NCBI RefSeq assembly: GCF_025947365.1
Contig: NZ_CP110012.1
Location: 248,001-312,000 of the forward strand
Length of the DNA stretch: 64,000 bases
Reading direction: 5' to 3'
Origin: Flavobacterium sp. N502540
GTDB lineage: Bacteria; Bacteroidota; Bacteroidia; Flavobacteriales; Flavobacteriaceae
The notes under the pieces are model-generated. The model made no database searches and was not told the DNA's origin. It saw only the letters and a list, made by a program, of their open reading frames with translations. The position numbers and the translations under genes were made by a program. The stretch's first letter is position 1, and each line of letters opens with the position of its first letter. This document shows positions 38,183 to 46,981 of the stretch, in pieces.

Positions 38183-38278
38183 AATCTAGTCGGCAATTTA
38201 AGACAGTCAATCCCAATCAGATCATTAAGCAGCACCTTACCAAAAACAAAACTAATCCTTACCATTAAAACTCCACAA

Positions 38279-38458
38279 ATGAAAAGAAGCAGAACACTAT
38301 TAGACAAAAGAAGAGAATATGTTATTAATTATCTAAATAGAAATCAGGCTAAACAAATGAAAGTTGTGGTTTCGGAACTTTCGGATACTTTGTTCCTAAC
38401 AGAACGCACTATTTACACCATTATCAATGAAGGACTGTCTTTGGAAGCCAGCGCTTAA
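38279..38458 (+). CDS. 59-aa helix-turn-helix protein, candidate activator of the island
   Basis: The ATG at 38279 opens 59 codons ending in TAA at 38458, three bases before a bipartite promoter. The basic N-terminus (MKRSRTLLDKRREYV) is followed by a clear HTH pattern, VVSELSDTLFLTERTIYTII (residues 30-49), where LTERT marks the recognition helix. It lies 97 bases after the tail-terminator-like gene and before the sheath promoter. Short HTH proteins of this type occur in Bacteroidota phages. It may bind the TACTGAAACTACTGA element as an activator; that is inference. Confidence 0.6.
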   Translation: MKRSRTLLDKRREYVINYLNRNQAKQMKVVVSELSDTLFLTERTIYTIINEGLSLEASA

Positions 38459-38460
38459 TA

Positions 38461-38526
38461 GACTGAAACTACTGGCTTTGATCATTCAAAAAATTGGAAA
38501 AACACACTTTGAGCCTTAAATTTGTA
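38461..38526 (+). promoter_or_regulatory. Bipartite island promoter of the sheath operon
   Basis: GACTGAAACTACTGG at 38461-38475, exactly 41 bases, then TAAATTTGTA at 38517-38526. The 219-base leader to the sheath start contains TTTTTGCT/AGCAAAAA (38691-38698 and 38707-38714), a stable hairpin just before the coding region. Confidence 0.75.
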
Positions 38527-38745
38527 CTCGCCGGCAGACCACAAATTCACTCATAATCTAAGGCAACAAACCTACTTGTATTGACTTCCAAAAAAGCATC
38601 TTTTCTACTTTTTGGGTCTTAGATTACGAATACTATTTTAAAAACAACAATTAACTAAAACGAGAAGTTTAACAACTTGTCACAGGCCTCTTTTTGCTCT
38701 TTTTTAAGCAAAAAACAAATTTTAAACATTTAAACATTTTATATT

Positions 38746-40077
38746 ATGAGTACATTAAACGATGTAGTGATTGAAAAACTATCAGGAGGATTAGGAAGAA
38801 GAAATCCAGAACAAGACATGGTTTCGGGATTACTTTTTGACGGAGTGGCTACTGAAAAATTAGCATTAGATCAAGTAAAACGTCTGGCCTCCTTAGAAGA
38901 TGCCGAAGCATTAGGAATTACAGCTAATTACGATGTAAACGGACAATCGGCATACTACCAGATTCAGCAGTTTTTCAGAATCAATCCGTCAGGGGATCTT
39001 TACATAATGGCAACAACGGCTGATTCCTATGGATTTCTTGTCGAAAAAGCAATGGCAATGCAAGAGCAAGCAAACGGAATTATTCGTCAAATGGCCATAA
39101 TTTTTAGCGGTGATACAAGCTTTAGAATCACAACAAGCACGGTAAGAATAGCACAAAAACAAGCAGAACTTGGATACAAAGATTATATGCCTTTTGAAAT
39201 TATTCTGGAGGGAAAAGGCTTTGATGCTGATAACGCAACTGATGCAACTGATTTAACAGAATTAGACTCTGAAAATGTATCAGTCGTTGTGGCAATGGAT
39301 CCTGAAAAAGCGTTTGAACAAAAGCTGCTTCAAAAAAACACTATGAAAGCCTATACTTTAGGATTTCGTGAAAAAATAGTTAAAGCCGCCCAAGGTGAGG
39401 GTATTTTCAACGTACTTGACAATTTACAAGAACTAAAAAAAGAAAATGGAGCGGTACTTGAATTCATCTACAAAGATTCATACAAAAATACTGCTGCAGT
39501 GGGATTGACATTGGGTGCTATCTCAAGAGCAAAAGTATCTGAAAACATCGCCTGGATCGAAAAATTCAATCTTACCGGTGAAGGTTTTGCAAAAGCAGGT
39601 TTCGTAGGCGGAAAAGCAATCAAATCACTTGCAGATTTAAGGACTTTAAACGAAAAGAGATACATCTTCACCAAAACACACACAGGTTTAGCCGGAATTT
39701 ATTTCAACGACAGCCACACTTGCACAACAGGTACATCTGACTATGCTTATATCGAAAACAACCGTACGATCAATAAAGCAACCCGTTTGTTACGTGCAGC
39801 TTTACTACCAAAATTAGCTTCACCGGTTTTAGTGGATATCGATGGTAAATTACCACAATCGGTTTCAAAAAGCTTCGAAGGATTATGCAGAAGTGCCTTA
39901 GAAGGAATGGTAGCCAATCAGGAAGTATCTGCTTTTGATGTGTATGTAGACCCAAAACAAAACATTTTGGCTACTTCAGAATTAAAAGTAAAAGCCGAAA
40001 TTACTCCAATTGGAACTGCCCGTAAAATCAAAGTTGATTTAGGATTCAAAAATCCTTTCGGAATCGATAAAGCATAA
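38746..40077 (+). CDS. Contractile tail sheath protein (DUF2586-like)
   Basis: 443 residues. The N-terminus (NDVVIEKLSGGLGR), the segment YYQIQQFFRINPSGDLYIM and the conserved C-terminal domain with TPIGTARKIKVDLGF fit phage sheath subunits of the DUF2586 type. The C-terminal strand would insert into the neighbouring subunit to form the contractile mesh. It is followed by the tube gene, the usual order. It sets this island apart from non-contractile tails and from TssB/TssC-type T6SS sheaths. Confidence 0.8.
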   Translation: MSTLNDVVIEKLSGGLGRRNPEQDMVSGLLFDGVATEKLALDQVKRLASLEDAEALGITANYDVNGQSAYYQIQQFFRINPSGDLYIMATTADSYGFLVEKAMAMQEQANGIIRQMAIIFSGDTSFRITTSTVRIAQKQAELGYKDYMPFEIILEGKGFDADNATDATDLTELDSENVSVVVAMDPEKAFEQKLLQKNTMKAYTLGFREKIVKAAQGEGIFNVLDNLQELKKENGAVLEFIYKDSYKNTAAVGLTLGAISRAKVSENIAWIEKFNLTGEGFAKAGFVGGKAIKSLADLRTLNEKRYIFTKTHTGLAGIYFNDSHTCTTGTSDYAYIENNRTINKATRLLRAALLPKLASPVLVDIDGKLPQSVSKSFEGLCRSALEGMVANQEVSAFDVYVDPKQNILATSELKVKAEITPIGTARKIKVDLGFKNPFGIDKA

Positions 40078-40216
40078 TTTAAGCTTTTCTTATCTCTCAA
40101 AAACAATAAAATCTCATCAGGATATTGTCGTCTTTCAATCGTATTAAATAGTGATTGAATCTGATGATAGGCTTGGAGCGTTATCAGAATTATAAAATAA
40201 AAAAATCAAGAAACAT

Positions 40217-40642
40217 ATGAATAAATTACCCTTAATTAACGGACAACAACACAGCTGGTCATCAATTGAAGTAAGTATCGCAGGTAACATTGTTACCGGT
40301 ATTACCGCTGTCAACTATAGTGATTCAGTATCAAAAGAAAACCACTACGGAGCCGGCGATATGCCTGTGCACAGAGGTAGAGGAAAATATGAAGCAAAAG
40401 CTTCTCTAACTTTATACAACTATGAGGTAGAAGCTATTCTGGCTGCTTTACCAAAAGGACAAAGATTACAGGATATTAATCCGTTCAGCATTATTGTAAG
40501 TTATTTGGATGACAGCAACGAAGTAATCACTCACACCGTAAGAAACTGTGAATTCAACTCCAACAGCAGAGGAATTAGTCAGGGAGATACTAAAATTGCG
40601 GTTTCATTTGACTTAATCTGCTCTCATATCGAATGGAACTAA
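40217..40642 (+). CDS. Tail tube protein
   Basis: 141 residues, directly after the sheath gene. Strands with glycine turns (WSSIEVSIAGNIVTGITAVNYSD, GRGKYEAKASLTLYNYEVEAIL, HTVRNCEFNS) and the ending TKIAVSFDLICSHIEWN fit the T4 gp19 / Hcp-like tube fold. A large hairpin follows before the next gene. It forms the inner tube through which the spike and cargo are carried. Confidence 0.78.
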   Translation: MNKLPLINGQQHSWSSIEVSIAGNIVTGITAVNYSDSVSKENHYGAGDMPVHRGRGKYEAKASLTLYNYEVEAILAALPKGQRLQDINPFSIIVSYLDDSNEVITHTVRNCEFNSNSRGISQGDTKIAVSFDLICSHIEWN

Positions 40643-40819
40643 CCATTACCAATATTCCCTAACCTTAATAATTCCTGTCTAAAAAACCGGCTCGAAAGAG
40701 AAACCCAATCTTATAGTGTTATGCAGAAAAGAAGTTCAAAAGCAACATGATTTCTGTCCGCAAATTATTTCTACAGCTCTTAGCTAGTCCGTTTTCGGGC
40801 AGGTAATTATCTACTTCAC

Positions 40820-40870
40820 AGGCTGCCTGAGTATTTTTCATCCTGAAATACAGCTCAGGCAGCCTATTTT
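40820..40870 (+). terminator. Hairpin, probable partial terminator between tube and chaperone genes
   Basis: AGGCTGCCTGAG (40820-40831) pairs perfectly with CTCAGGCAGCCT (40854-40865), with an inner TATTT/AAATA pairing, followed by ATTTTTC. It would reduce transcription beyond the highly needed sheath and tube genes. Confidence 0.75.
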
Positions 40871-40893
40871 TCAATCAAAAATAAGTTCTCAAA

Positions 40894-41238
40894 ATGGAAA
40901 CAACCCATACAAAAACTGCCAATATCCTGGACGGAAATATTACCCAGGCGCAACTCAACCAATGGAAGTACAAACATAAAAAAGTAGTTAAACTCACCAT
41001 TGCTGACGATGACGAAACCACGTTGTTTGCGTATTTCAAAAAACCCGATATGAGTATTCGCGCTGCGGTTTTACAAGCTTCCAAAATGGATGAGTTTAAA
41101 GCACTGGAAGTTCTTTTTAAAAACTGTTATCTCGGCGGTGATGGCAAAATCGAACAAGAAGACGATTTGCGTCTCAATATCACTACTGCATTCTCAGACC
41201 ATATCCAACCAAAACCCGTAAAAGTCGAAATTTTGTAA
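40894..41238 (+). CDS. Tail assembly chaperone-like protein
   Basis: 114 residues after the tube gene, the usual place of the tail assembly chaperone. It shares the FAYFKKPD and LEVLFKNCYLG segments with the 156-aa protein at 26417. In phages the chaperone coats the tape-measure protein encoded next, but the next gene here (41275) does not look like a tape measure. The assignment is by position, size and paralogy. Confidence 0.6.
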   Translation: METTHTKTANILDGNITQAQLNQWKYKHKKVVKLTIADDDETTLFAYFKKPDMSIRAAVLQASKMDEFKALEVLFKNCYLGGDGKIEQEDDLRLNITTAFSDHIQPKPVKVEIL

Positions 41239-41274
41239 CAAACACCTTTTTGCCCTTTCCTAAAAACTATCTCA

Positions 41275-42435
41275 ATGATTATTAAAAACCATACTATAGA
41301 ACTTAAAGATACCTGTACTTCAGAAATGGCAAGGTTCAGGCAAATCATGCTGAGTATTTGGCGCCAGCAGATTGAGGATGATAAAAATGAAATCGTCATG
41401 AATCAGTATATCAAACTAAATAACCTTACACAACCTTATGGCGATTCACTTATACTTGATCAAGTCGAGGATATACTTTTTGATCCTTTTGTAAATGTAA
41501 ATGGTCATTTTTATAATAAAGATGGAACTTTTGAGGGGAAAATAAATACTACGAAGAATAAAGGAAGTGTCAATGACGTGTACGTTTGCGACGGAAAAAG
41601 AAATGAAAAAGACACTTTTTTAAATGTAAGTAAATTAGACATAACGCATGAAAATTTTTGCTATATTGCCGGAGTAATAAAATCTGAGGATTCAAGTACT
41701 TTTGAAAGTGCCGCCGCAACCACTCAAGCAACTTTTAATGCTGTTAAATTTGAAAAAGGAGAAAAACTGACTATTGAAGAACAAGGCAAATTTGCAAAAA
41801 AACTTCTTTCTACAGGCTATTCAACAGCAAAATCGAAAGAATCATTAAAAGATACCGAAAATGATAATCTTTGCAAAAATGCACGTAAAGGACTAATTCA
41901 TGTTTTACAAGGAAAAAAAGATTACTCAGAAGGAGCTGTATTGTGGGACGGAATCGATTTTGCTGATCGAGGAGTAATAAGTGATAGACCACATCCTAAA
42001 ACAGGTAATGAAGGAGGAATACACATTACAAAAGAATTATGGGTCAAATTTGTAAATAATAGTGAATATAAACCTGACAGCAACGGCGTATTAAAATTAA
42101 ATAGACATACTACGCCTGAAGGTAGATTACATGACAAAACAAAAGAGGAAGTATTAGCAACTATTCCTTTTAAAAAAAATAAAAGTGAAATCACACCTAA
42201 AAATGATTACTATGACATTTTCAATTTTCACCCAACAGAAGATACTATTTGGCAGAGTTCTAATAAAAAGAAAGATATAGATTATTATGAATCATTAGGA
42301 ACAGGTCGTAATAGCGGAAGAGTATTGCACAAAGCCACTGTAGTTGTAGGAAAACATATTTTTTGGAAATTTTATTATGACAGCCCTAATAATAAAGGAT
42401 ATTTATGGAAATATTATATGAATCATAAATTATGA
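41275..42435 (+). CDS. Candidate effector, possibly a peptidoglycan hydrolase
   Basis: 386 residues, no signal peptide. Residues 1-75 are helical and could be a tail-attachment part. At about 80-100 a NGHFYNKDGTFEGKI ... VYVCDG element resembles the linker of Bacteroidota secreted effectors. The C-terminal part (ENFCYIAGVIKSED, NARKGLIHVLQGKKDY, AVLWDGIDF) recalls cell-wall hydrolases in which Glu after IxxS/H is catalytic; this likeness is weak. The stop overlaps the start of a lipoprotein gene by four bases (ATGA), the usual effector-immunity arrangement. Its place where a tape measure would be expected is notable. Confidence 0.5.
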   Translation: MIIKNHTIELKDTCTSEMARFRQIMLSIWRQQIEDDKNEIVMNQYIKLNNLTQPYGDSLILDQVEDILFDPFVNVNGHFYNKDGTFEGKINTTKNKGSVNDVYVCDGKRNEKDTFLNVSKLDITHENFCYIAGVIKSEDSSTFESAAATTQATFNAVKFEKGEKLTIEEQGKFAKKLLSTGYSTAKSKESLKDTENDNLCKNARKGLIHVLQGKKDYSEGAVLWDGIDFADRGVISDRPHPKTGNEGGIHITKELWVKFVNNSEYKPDSNGVLKLNRHTTPEGRLHDKTKEEVLATIPFKKNKSEITPKNDYYDIFNFHPTEDTIWQSSNKKKDIDYYESLGTGRNSGRVLHKATVVVGKHIFWKFYYDSPNNKGYLWKYYMNHKL

Positions 42436-43151
42436 AACAATTATTTTACATTCTATTTATTTGCACTCTCGGATGTAATAAAACAACCACGAGAGAAGAT
42501 TTAAACAAAAGCATACAGAAACCTATTGTATCGAAAAATTCAGAAAGCGATTCAATAATTAATCCTATTTTTAAATATGAAGATAATGGGAATATCATCA
42601 AAGCTGATACTTTCAAATTAAAAAATAGCTATACTTTAATAATTTATCCTACGAAAGATTCTGTAGAAAAATGCGGTGTTATAAACTATAGGATTATAAG
42701 TAAAAAAATTGACAAAAGTTTTTTATTAAGTGATAACCTCAAAGAAAATTATATTCCTTATTTTAAGAACATTGATTTTCAAAATTATTTTGCCTTGCAT
42801 AGTAATGGAGGAGGAACAAGCAATTTGTATTTCTGGTTGTACGATAAACGAACTGGTCTCGAAGTTTTGACAGATAGTAATTTTAAAATACAATTAGATT
42901 TTGATTTAAAAAATGAACTCATTTTGTATACAGATGAAGATAATGAATATAAAAAATTCATTTATGATATAAAAACAAAAGTAAAGACATTCGTTGATAT
43001 TCCTCAATCATTTACTGATAAACAAGAATGTACTCGCAATAATTATTTTGAAAAAACTTCATACATAAAAAGAGTTACAGATAAATATTATTTTATAGCA
43101 TTTAGGGATTGTCCTTCTAAAATTGAGTTTAGAGTAAAGAGAGCCAAATAA
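42432..43151 (+). CDS. Lipoprotein, candidate immunity to the 41275-42435 effector
   Basis: 239 residues with an SPII signal ending in TLGC. It overlaps the effector's stop by four bases. The mature part has a Lys/Asn-rich spacer (to about residue 60) and then alternating strands (LKNSYTLIIYP, LKNELILYTDED, YYFIAFRDCPS). No family is recognised. A periplasmic site fits protection against a cell-wall-active toxin. Confidence 0.55.
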   Translation: MKQLFYILFICTLGCNKTTTREDLNKSIQKPIVSKNSESDSIINPIFKYEDNGNIIKADTFKLKNSYTLIIYPTKDSVEKCGVINYRIISKKIDKSFLLSDNLKENYIPYFKNIDFQNYFALHSNGGGTSNLYFWLYDKRTGLEVLTDSNFKIQLDFDLKNELILYTDEDNEYKKFIYDIKTKVKTFVDIPQSFTDKQECTRNNYFEKTSYIKRVTDKYYFIAFRDCPSKIEFRVKRAK

Positions 43152-43215
43152 TCTTAGTCTTTAAAATACAAAATAATAAATTAATTAAAGACTAATGAAC
43201 TTAACTAAAATTTAA

Positions 43216-43582
43216 AAATACTTTTCAAATAGTTTGGTCAAATTCGAAAACAATGACATCATTAATCGGTTTGTATCAAAAGAAGCGGCGGATATCTTGT
43301 ACAAAATCGGATTACCGAATCATAATACTTTTGGTGGCGGCTATCATTTTTTTGGAAATGCAGAATAATTAGATCAAAAGTATTTAAAAATAGGTACAAG
43401 AAATACTTTTATCAATGAACCATCTGGATTATGCATTGAAATTGAAACTCAAAAAATAATCGGGAGGACAAATTATAGCGATGGTATAAAAACCTACACT
43501 ATTAATAAAAATCTAAAAACCAATCTTGAGTATTTATATATCTTCAGACGTTTTACTAACGAAGTAAAAACACACAAAACAT
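43216..43582 (+). pseudogene. Relic of a SUKH-4-like immunity gene with an in-frame stop
   Basis: The frame reads VSKEAADILYKIGLPNH, FGGGYHFFGNAE, then TAA (43366-43368), then LDQKYLKIGTRN, SGLCIEIETQKI and INKNLKTNLEYLYIFRRF. The order IGLP, YLxIG, ICIx-x-x-G and Nxxl-x-x-Fl-x-x-L is typical of SUKH-family immunity proteins. There is no start, and the 3' end runs into a relic of the island promoter at 43583. It is dead on three counts, so it is a remnant of an older module. Confidence 0.65.
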
Positions 43583-43880
43583 TACCAAAACTACTGATTT
43601 ACAAATCCATAACTTCACAAAACACACTATTACGGCGTGTTTTTGCGGTGTTCTTAAAAGCACTTACACTACCAAATTTATCTTTCTAAAAAGGAATATT
43701 TTCAGGATTTATTCAAGGCATTCTTTCAGCTTTAAATAAATTAAAAACCACAAATGCTCTTATCGCTTATCTATTTCCGTGCTTGTTTTCAAACAGTCAG
43801 GAGAGTTTTTTTATTGCCAAAACTTGAAATCATTACGACAAGCCACTATGGATCAAACCGCAAAAATTATACTTTTGCAA
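43583..43880 (+). repeat. Degenerate copy of the promoter-leader region of the M15 endolysin
   Basis: The stretch aligns with 46722-46997 (element, TTTTTGCGGTG for the -7 region, the leader with TAAAAAGGAAT and ATTTATT motifs, up to ATGGATCAAAC). The element has two changes and the -7 box is altered (TGTTTTTGCG). It marks the left end of the inserted effector/immunity material. The short frame at 43754-43948 lies within it and is not called as a gene. Confidence 0.65.
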
Positions 43881-43952
43881 GACATGCAAATGTTCCTTTA
43901 GAACAAACAAAAACAATGAATTTTCCCAGAAGAAGAATAAATAAATAGATAT

Positions 43953-44375
43953 ATGAAAAAGATACTTATTGTAATCCTGCTTACATCGATTGGTTGTGGC
44001 AACAAACAAAAAGAATTGGAATATTTAATCTGTAAAGATTCTATACAATATTGGAATTACGAATGGCCAAGAGATAGGGCTCAATATTATGGGTTTACGT
44101 TTAGCCTAAGTAAAAATGGAAAGCTAAAGAAGTACTCTTATGATAAAGTAAAAAATAGAAGAAGCGTTTTTTGGGATATTCAAGATCCGGATATTAGTAA
44201 ATGGAGTGTATCAAAAGACTCTGTTCTAACTGTTATGGGAGATAAGGATAAAATAATTAAATACACAGATGATACAATTTATGTCATTGGTCTGCAAAAT
44301 AAAACCAAAAGTTATTATGTGAGAGTAAAAGGAGATTTAAATATCTCTAAAGATGGCAACATCCCTAATTTGTAA
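43953..44375 (+). CDS. Small lipoprotein of the second accessory zone
   Basis: 140 residues with lipobox SIGC. It shares a loose pattern with the 125-aa lipoprotein at 44672 (WSVSKDSVLTVMGDKDKIIK versus WKFTKDDSILEISDKRFLVQ). The family is not recognised. It lies after the promoter relic and is probably an orphan immunity lipoprotein. Confidence 0.5.
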   Translation: MKKILIVILLTSIGCGNKQKELEYLICKDSIQYWNYEWPRDRAQYYGFTFSLSKNGKLKKYSYDKVKNRRSVFWDIQDPDISKWSVSKDSVLTVMGDKDKIIKYTDDTIYVIGLQNKTKSYYVRVKGDLNISKDGNIPNL

Positions 44376-44467
44376 ATTTAGTAACCAATCAGAAAATCCT
44401 TCCTATCAAGACAAAGCGCTGCGCATGCAAAGGTTTATCTAAAGCAATTTCAGCATAGTAGTTTAAA

Positions 44468-44662
44468 ATGACAAATAAAGATTATTACGAAGGCCAAATG
44501 GCTAATTTTATTACATCCATTAACTATGCTTCAAGACAAAATAAAGCCCAAATTTTAGGAGGTTATTATATTAATTATCGAAATTCAGGAGGAACTCAAC
44601 TGTTTAATAATAAAGAATTACTTTTAATTCAAATAAGTGAGCCTTTAGATGGACCGCATTAA
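44468..44662 (+). CDS. Short ORF, possible detached effector end
   Basis: 64 residues with YEGQMANFITSINYASRQ and a C-terminus NKELLLIQISEPLDGPH, no signal peptide. The gene ends nine bases before a lipoprotein start, the same spacing logic as the detached metzincin tip before its immunity gene. It may be the last part of a lost toxin. Weakly supported. Confidence 0.35.
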   Translation: MTNKDYYEGQMANFITSINYASRQNKAQILGGYYINYRNSGGTQLFNNKELLLIQISEPLDGPH

Positions 44663-44671
44663 ATACCAACT

Positions 44672-45049
44672 ATGACAAATAAAATTTTGCTATTACCACT
44701 ATTTTTTATTCTTATTTCGTGCAAAAATAGAGATGAACTAGGATTGACAAACCCTGTCAAAAAATGGGTATATTTCGACTCAGATAAAAAATTTGACAAA
44801 GACAGCATAAAGTTTCTCACCTATTTAAAGTTTGATGCCAACGGAAAATGTGTCAATTTATTCTTTAGTGGAAATCAGTATAATTCTTCTATGGATTGGA
44901 AGTTTACGAAAGATGATAGTATTCTGGAAATAAGCGATAAAAGGTTTTTAGTTCAAAAAATTTATAAAGACAGTATCCTCATGAAAGACTTAAAATACAA
45001 TAGACCAGTTAAAATGCTAAATTGGTCTATTGTATCAAAAGAATTATGA
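44672..45049 (+). CDS. Small lipoprotein, distant paralogue of 43953-44375
   Basis: 125 residues with lipobox LISC. Pattern W-x-x-T/S-K-D-D-S-I/V-L-x-I shared with the 140-aa neighbour. No known domain. Likely an immunity-type lipoprotein following the short ORF at 44468. Confidence 0.5.
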   Translation: MTNKILLLPLFFILISCKNRDELGLTNPVKKWVYFDSDKKFDKDSIKFLTYLKFDANGKCVNLFFSGNQYNSSMDWKFTKDDSILEISDKRFLVQKIYKDSILMKDLKYNRPVKMLNWSIVSKEL

Positions 45050-45318
45050 AATAACAAATAGATCACACTCACAACATTTAAGTAAACTAAATGATACTGA
45101 TAAATGAGTTGTAAGAAGTAACATTATTATAAACTCTAAAAGATTTATTACTAAACTTACTGAAAAAGAAGGAGCAAATAGATTTTTTTGATGATTTTGT
45201 ACAAAAATTATAAATGCCTGTATCCCTATAACCTATTTACTCGTAATATTCATAGGGGTAAAAATCCAATAGAAGATTTTATAAACAATTCTTTTTAGAG
45301 TTTTATCGAACTATATAA
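45050..45318. other. Gene-free stretch with decayed coding traces
   Basis: No open frame of note. Short fragments such as SKRFITKLTEKEGANRF are followed by stops, which suggests decayed coding sequence from a further module. Confidence 0.3.
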
Positions 45319-45837
45319 ATGAAACAAATAGGAATTAAAAACGAAATTTTTATAGCAATCGACGAAAAAATCTCTAACAGATGGTTTTCAAAAATAGTAT
45401 TTGTTATAAATGAACATGATTTTAGATATAATGAAGAAGAAAACCTTAGTTTTCTATGTGTAGATTTTGAAGTGTTTAAAATTGCTATTGATAACGATCC
45501 TAAAGTATTTAAAGATGATTATTTCTGGTCTATCAATAACGATGAATTAATTAAAAAATGGAATAACTATTTTAATAGCAAAACAATTGAGGAAATGGAA
45601 GATCCAGAAATTGAATTATTTGATAAAAAATTTAATACTGTTAAAATTCCATTCACCAGTAGGTTTTTCAATTTATGGGTTTTTATAGGATATTTAAAAG
45701 ATGACATTTGGCACTGGAAAGTTTGGGAAACAATAAATCCCAAAGAGATACTAGATTTTAAAATTTCAGCGAAAAGTTTAAATGAACTTTTAATTCAAAC
45801 GCCAAATTATCTTAGAGAAACTATCTTATTAGATTAA
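45319..45837 (+). CDS. Cytosolic protein, possible immunity protein
   Basis: 172 residues without a signal peptide, acidic and rich in aromatics (FWSINNDELIKKWNNYF, GYLKDDIWHWKVWETIN). It resembles the general style of intracellular immunity proteins in polymorphic toxin loci but no family can be named. It would protect from a cytoplasmic rather than cell-wall toxin, in contrast to the lipoproteins around it. Confidence 0.45.
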   Translation: MKQIGIKNEIFIAIDEKISNRWFSKIVFVINEHDFRYNEEENLSFLCVDFEVFKIAIDNDPKVFKDDYFWSINNDELIKKWNNYFNSKTIEEMEDPEIELFDKKFNTVKIPFTSRFFNLWVFIGYLKDDIWHWKVWETINPKEILDFKISAKSLNELLIQTPNYLRETILLD

Positions 45838-45924
45838 ATGCTATTGTTTCCAAAATGTTGTTTCTCTATTTCAAAAATTATTATTGCTTTATCCGTCCTA
45901 AATGTTAATCATAAAAAATCAATT

Positions 45925-46236
45925 ATGAATATCAAAGAACAAGTAATTCAAAACTTAAAAAATTGGTTAACAAAAACAAAAGTCATATCATATGATGAGC
46001 GTATTCCTTTGAATTGCTGGGATAAAGAATTAAAAGATCTAAGAAACGGAACAGTAAAAGAAGTTTACATAGTATCATTTAAAACAAAAAGTACTACTAT
46101 AGAGTATAATGAAAAAGGCGAAGTAGTTTCTTTTTTCGAAGGACTGTACTGTTTTGCTTATTTTGATGCCGAAACTTTAGAGCTCCTTTATATAATGAAA
46201 AAAGCTGGATATATTGAGGTTGACGGCTCTTATTAA
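45925..46236 (+). CDS. Small cytosolic protein, possible immunity protein
   Basis: About 103 residues from the ATG at 45925; the longer reading from 45838 adds a hydrophobic extension that overlaps nothing functional. The sequence KEVYIVSFKTKSTT, IEYNEKGEVVSFFEG and FDAETLELLYIM looks like a small alpha-beta fold with antiparallel strands. No family is recognised. It is in the same strand and zone as other candidate immunity genes. Confidence 0.4.
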   Translation: MNIKEQVIQNLKNWLTKTKVISYDERIPLNCWDKELKDLRNGTVKEVYIVSFKTKSTTIEYNEKGEVVSFFEGLYCFAYFDAETLELLYIMKKAGYIEVDGSY

Positions 46237-46278
46237 GTAAAACCAATACATTTTTTAATTTTCCTCATTAATAAAACA

Positions 46279-46572
46279 ATGAAAACCATAACAAAAGTTC
46301 TATTCTTTATCGGAGTTTTTCTTTTTCTCTTTAGCTATATTATTGATCCTTATAAAATCAATGAAGGAAATTATATTGTAATTGATGGAGATACTGTCGC
46401 ATTCTTAAAAATGCTATACATAATTACATGCCTGCTTTTCGGATATTCATCTTATCTATTTCTTAGATTTTTTAGAAGTAGAGTTTATTTCATTTTTTCT
46501 CTTATTTTACTTATCATTAATCTAATATTTTTAGGGAAAATGTTTTTGTATTTTGACCCATTTTTAAACTAA
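46279..46572 (+). CDS. Small three-helix membrane protein
   Basis: 97 residues with hydrophobic segments at about 5-20, 44-65 and 70-92. No domain is recognised. It closes the accessory zone before the endolysin promoter. An immunity protein against a membrane-active toxin is one reading; a plain small membrane protein is another. Confidence 0.4.
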   Translation: MKTITKVLFFIGVFLFLFSYIIDPYKINEGNYIVIDGDTVAFLKMLYIITCLLFGYSSYLFLRFFRSRVYFIFSLILLIINLIFLGKMFLYFDPFLN

Positions 46573-46721
46573 AATTCTAAAAAAAGGTTGTTTATCTTCT
46601 AAAGATAATTCCATTTTCAATCTATTAAACATCCATTTTTCCAAAGAAGAAAAACGGGTGTTGTTTATCATTTATTTTCGTTTTTGTCTGCAAAATGCCC
46701 CCCAAAAAACACATAATACCC

Positions 46722-46787
46722 TACTGAAACTACTGATTTACAAAGTAAAATCATTTTTAAAATAGGCTATTTCGGCGTATTTTTACA
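46722..46787 (+). promoter_or_regulatory. Bipartite island promoter of the endolysin operon
   Basis: TACTGAAACTACTGA at 46722-46736, 41 bases, then TATTTTTACA at 46778-46787. The 195-base leader to the M15 gene contains no gene. A degraded copy of the whole stretch lies at 43583. Confidence 0.8.
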
Positions 46788-46981
46788 GTGCTGCTAAAGG
46801 CAATATACCATCAATAGCAGCCTCCTTAAAAGGAACATCTCAGATTTATTGAAGACCTTTTTTCAACCTTGAATAAATTTCAAAACAAATAATCTTATCG
46901 AATACTTAAAACCCTGATGTTTTCTAATAATCCAGAGGAGCTTTTTATGGTCTAAACCTAAAATCATTAATACCAATAAAT

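Noticed and set aside
38746..40642. Type VI secretion system (TssB/TssC/Hcp)
   Set aside because: A single sheath gene of DUF2586 type, gp25-J-I order, holin and endolysin, and no membrane complex genes (TssJ/L/M) or ClpV argue for a phage-tail-like particle.
43754..43948. 64-aa frame after the promoter relic
   Set aside because: It lies in the degraded copy of a leader sequence and its predicted protein has no coherent pattern.
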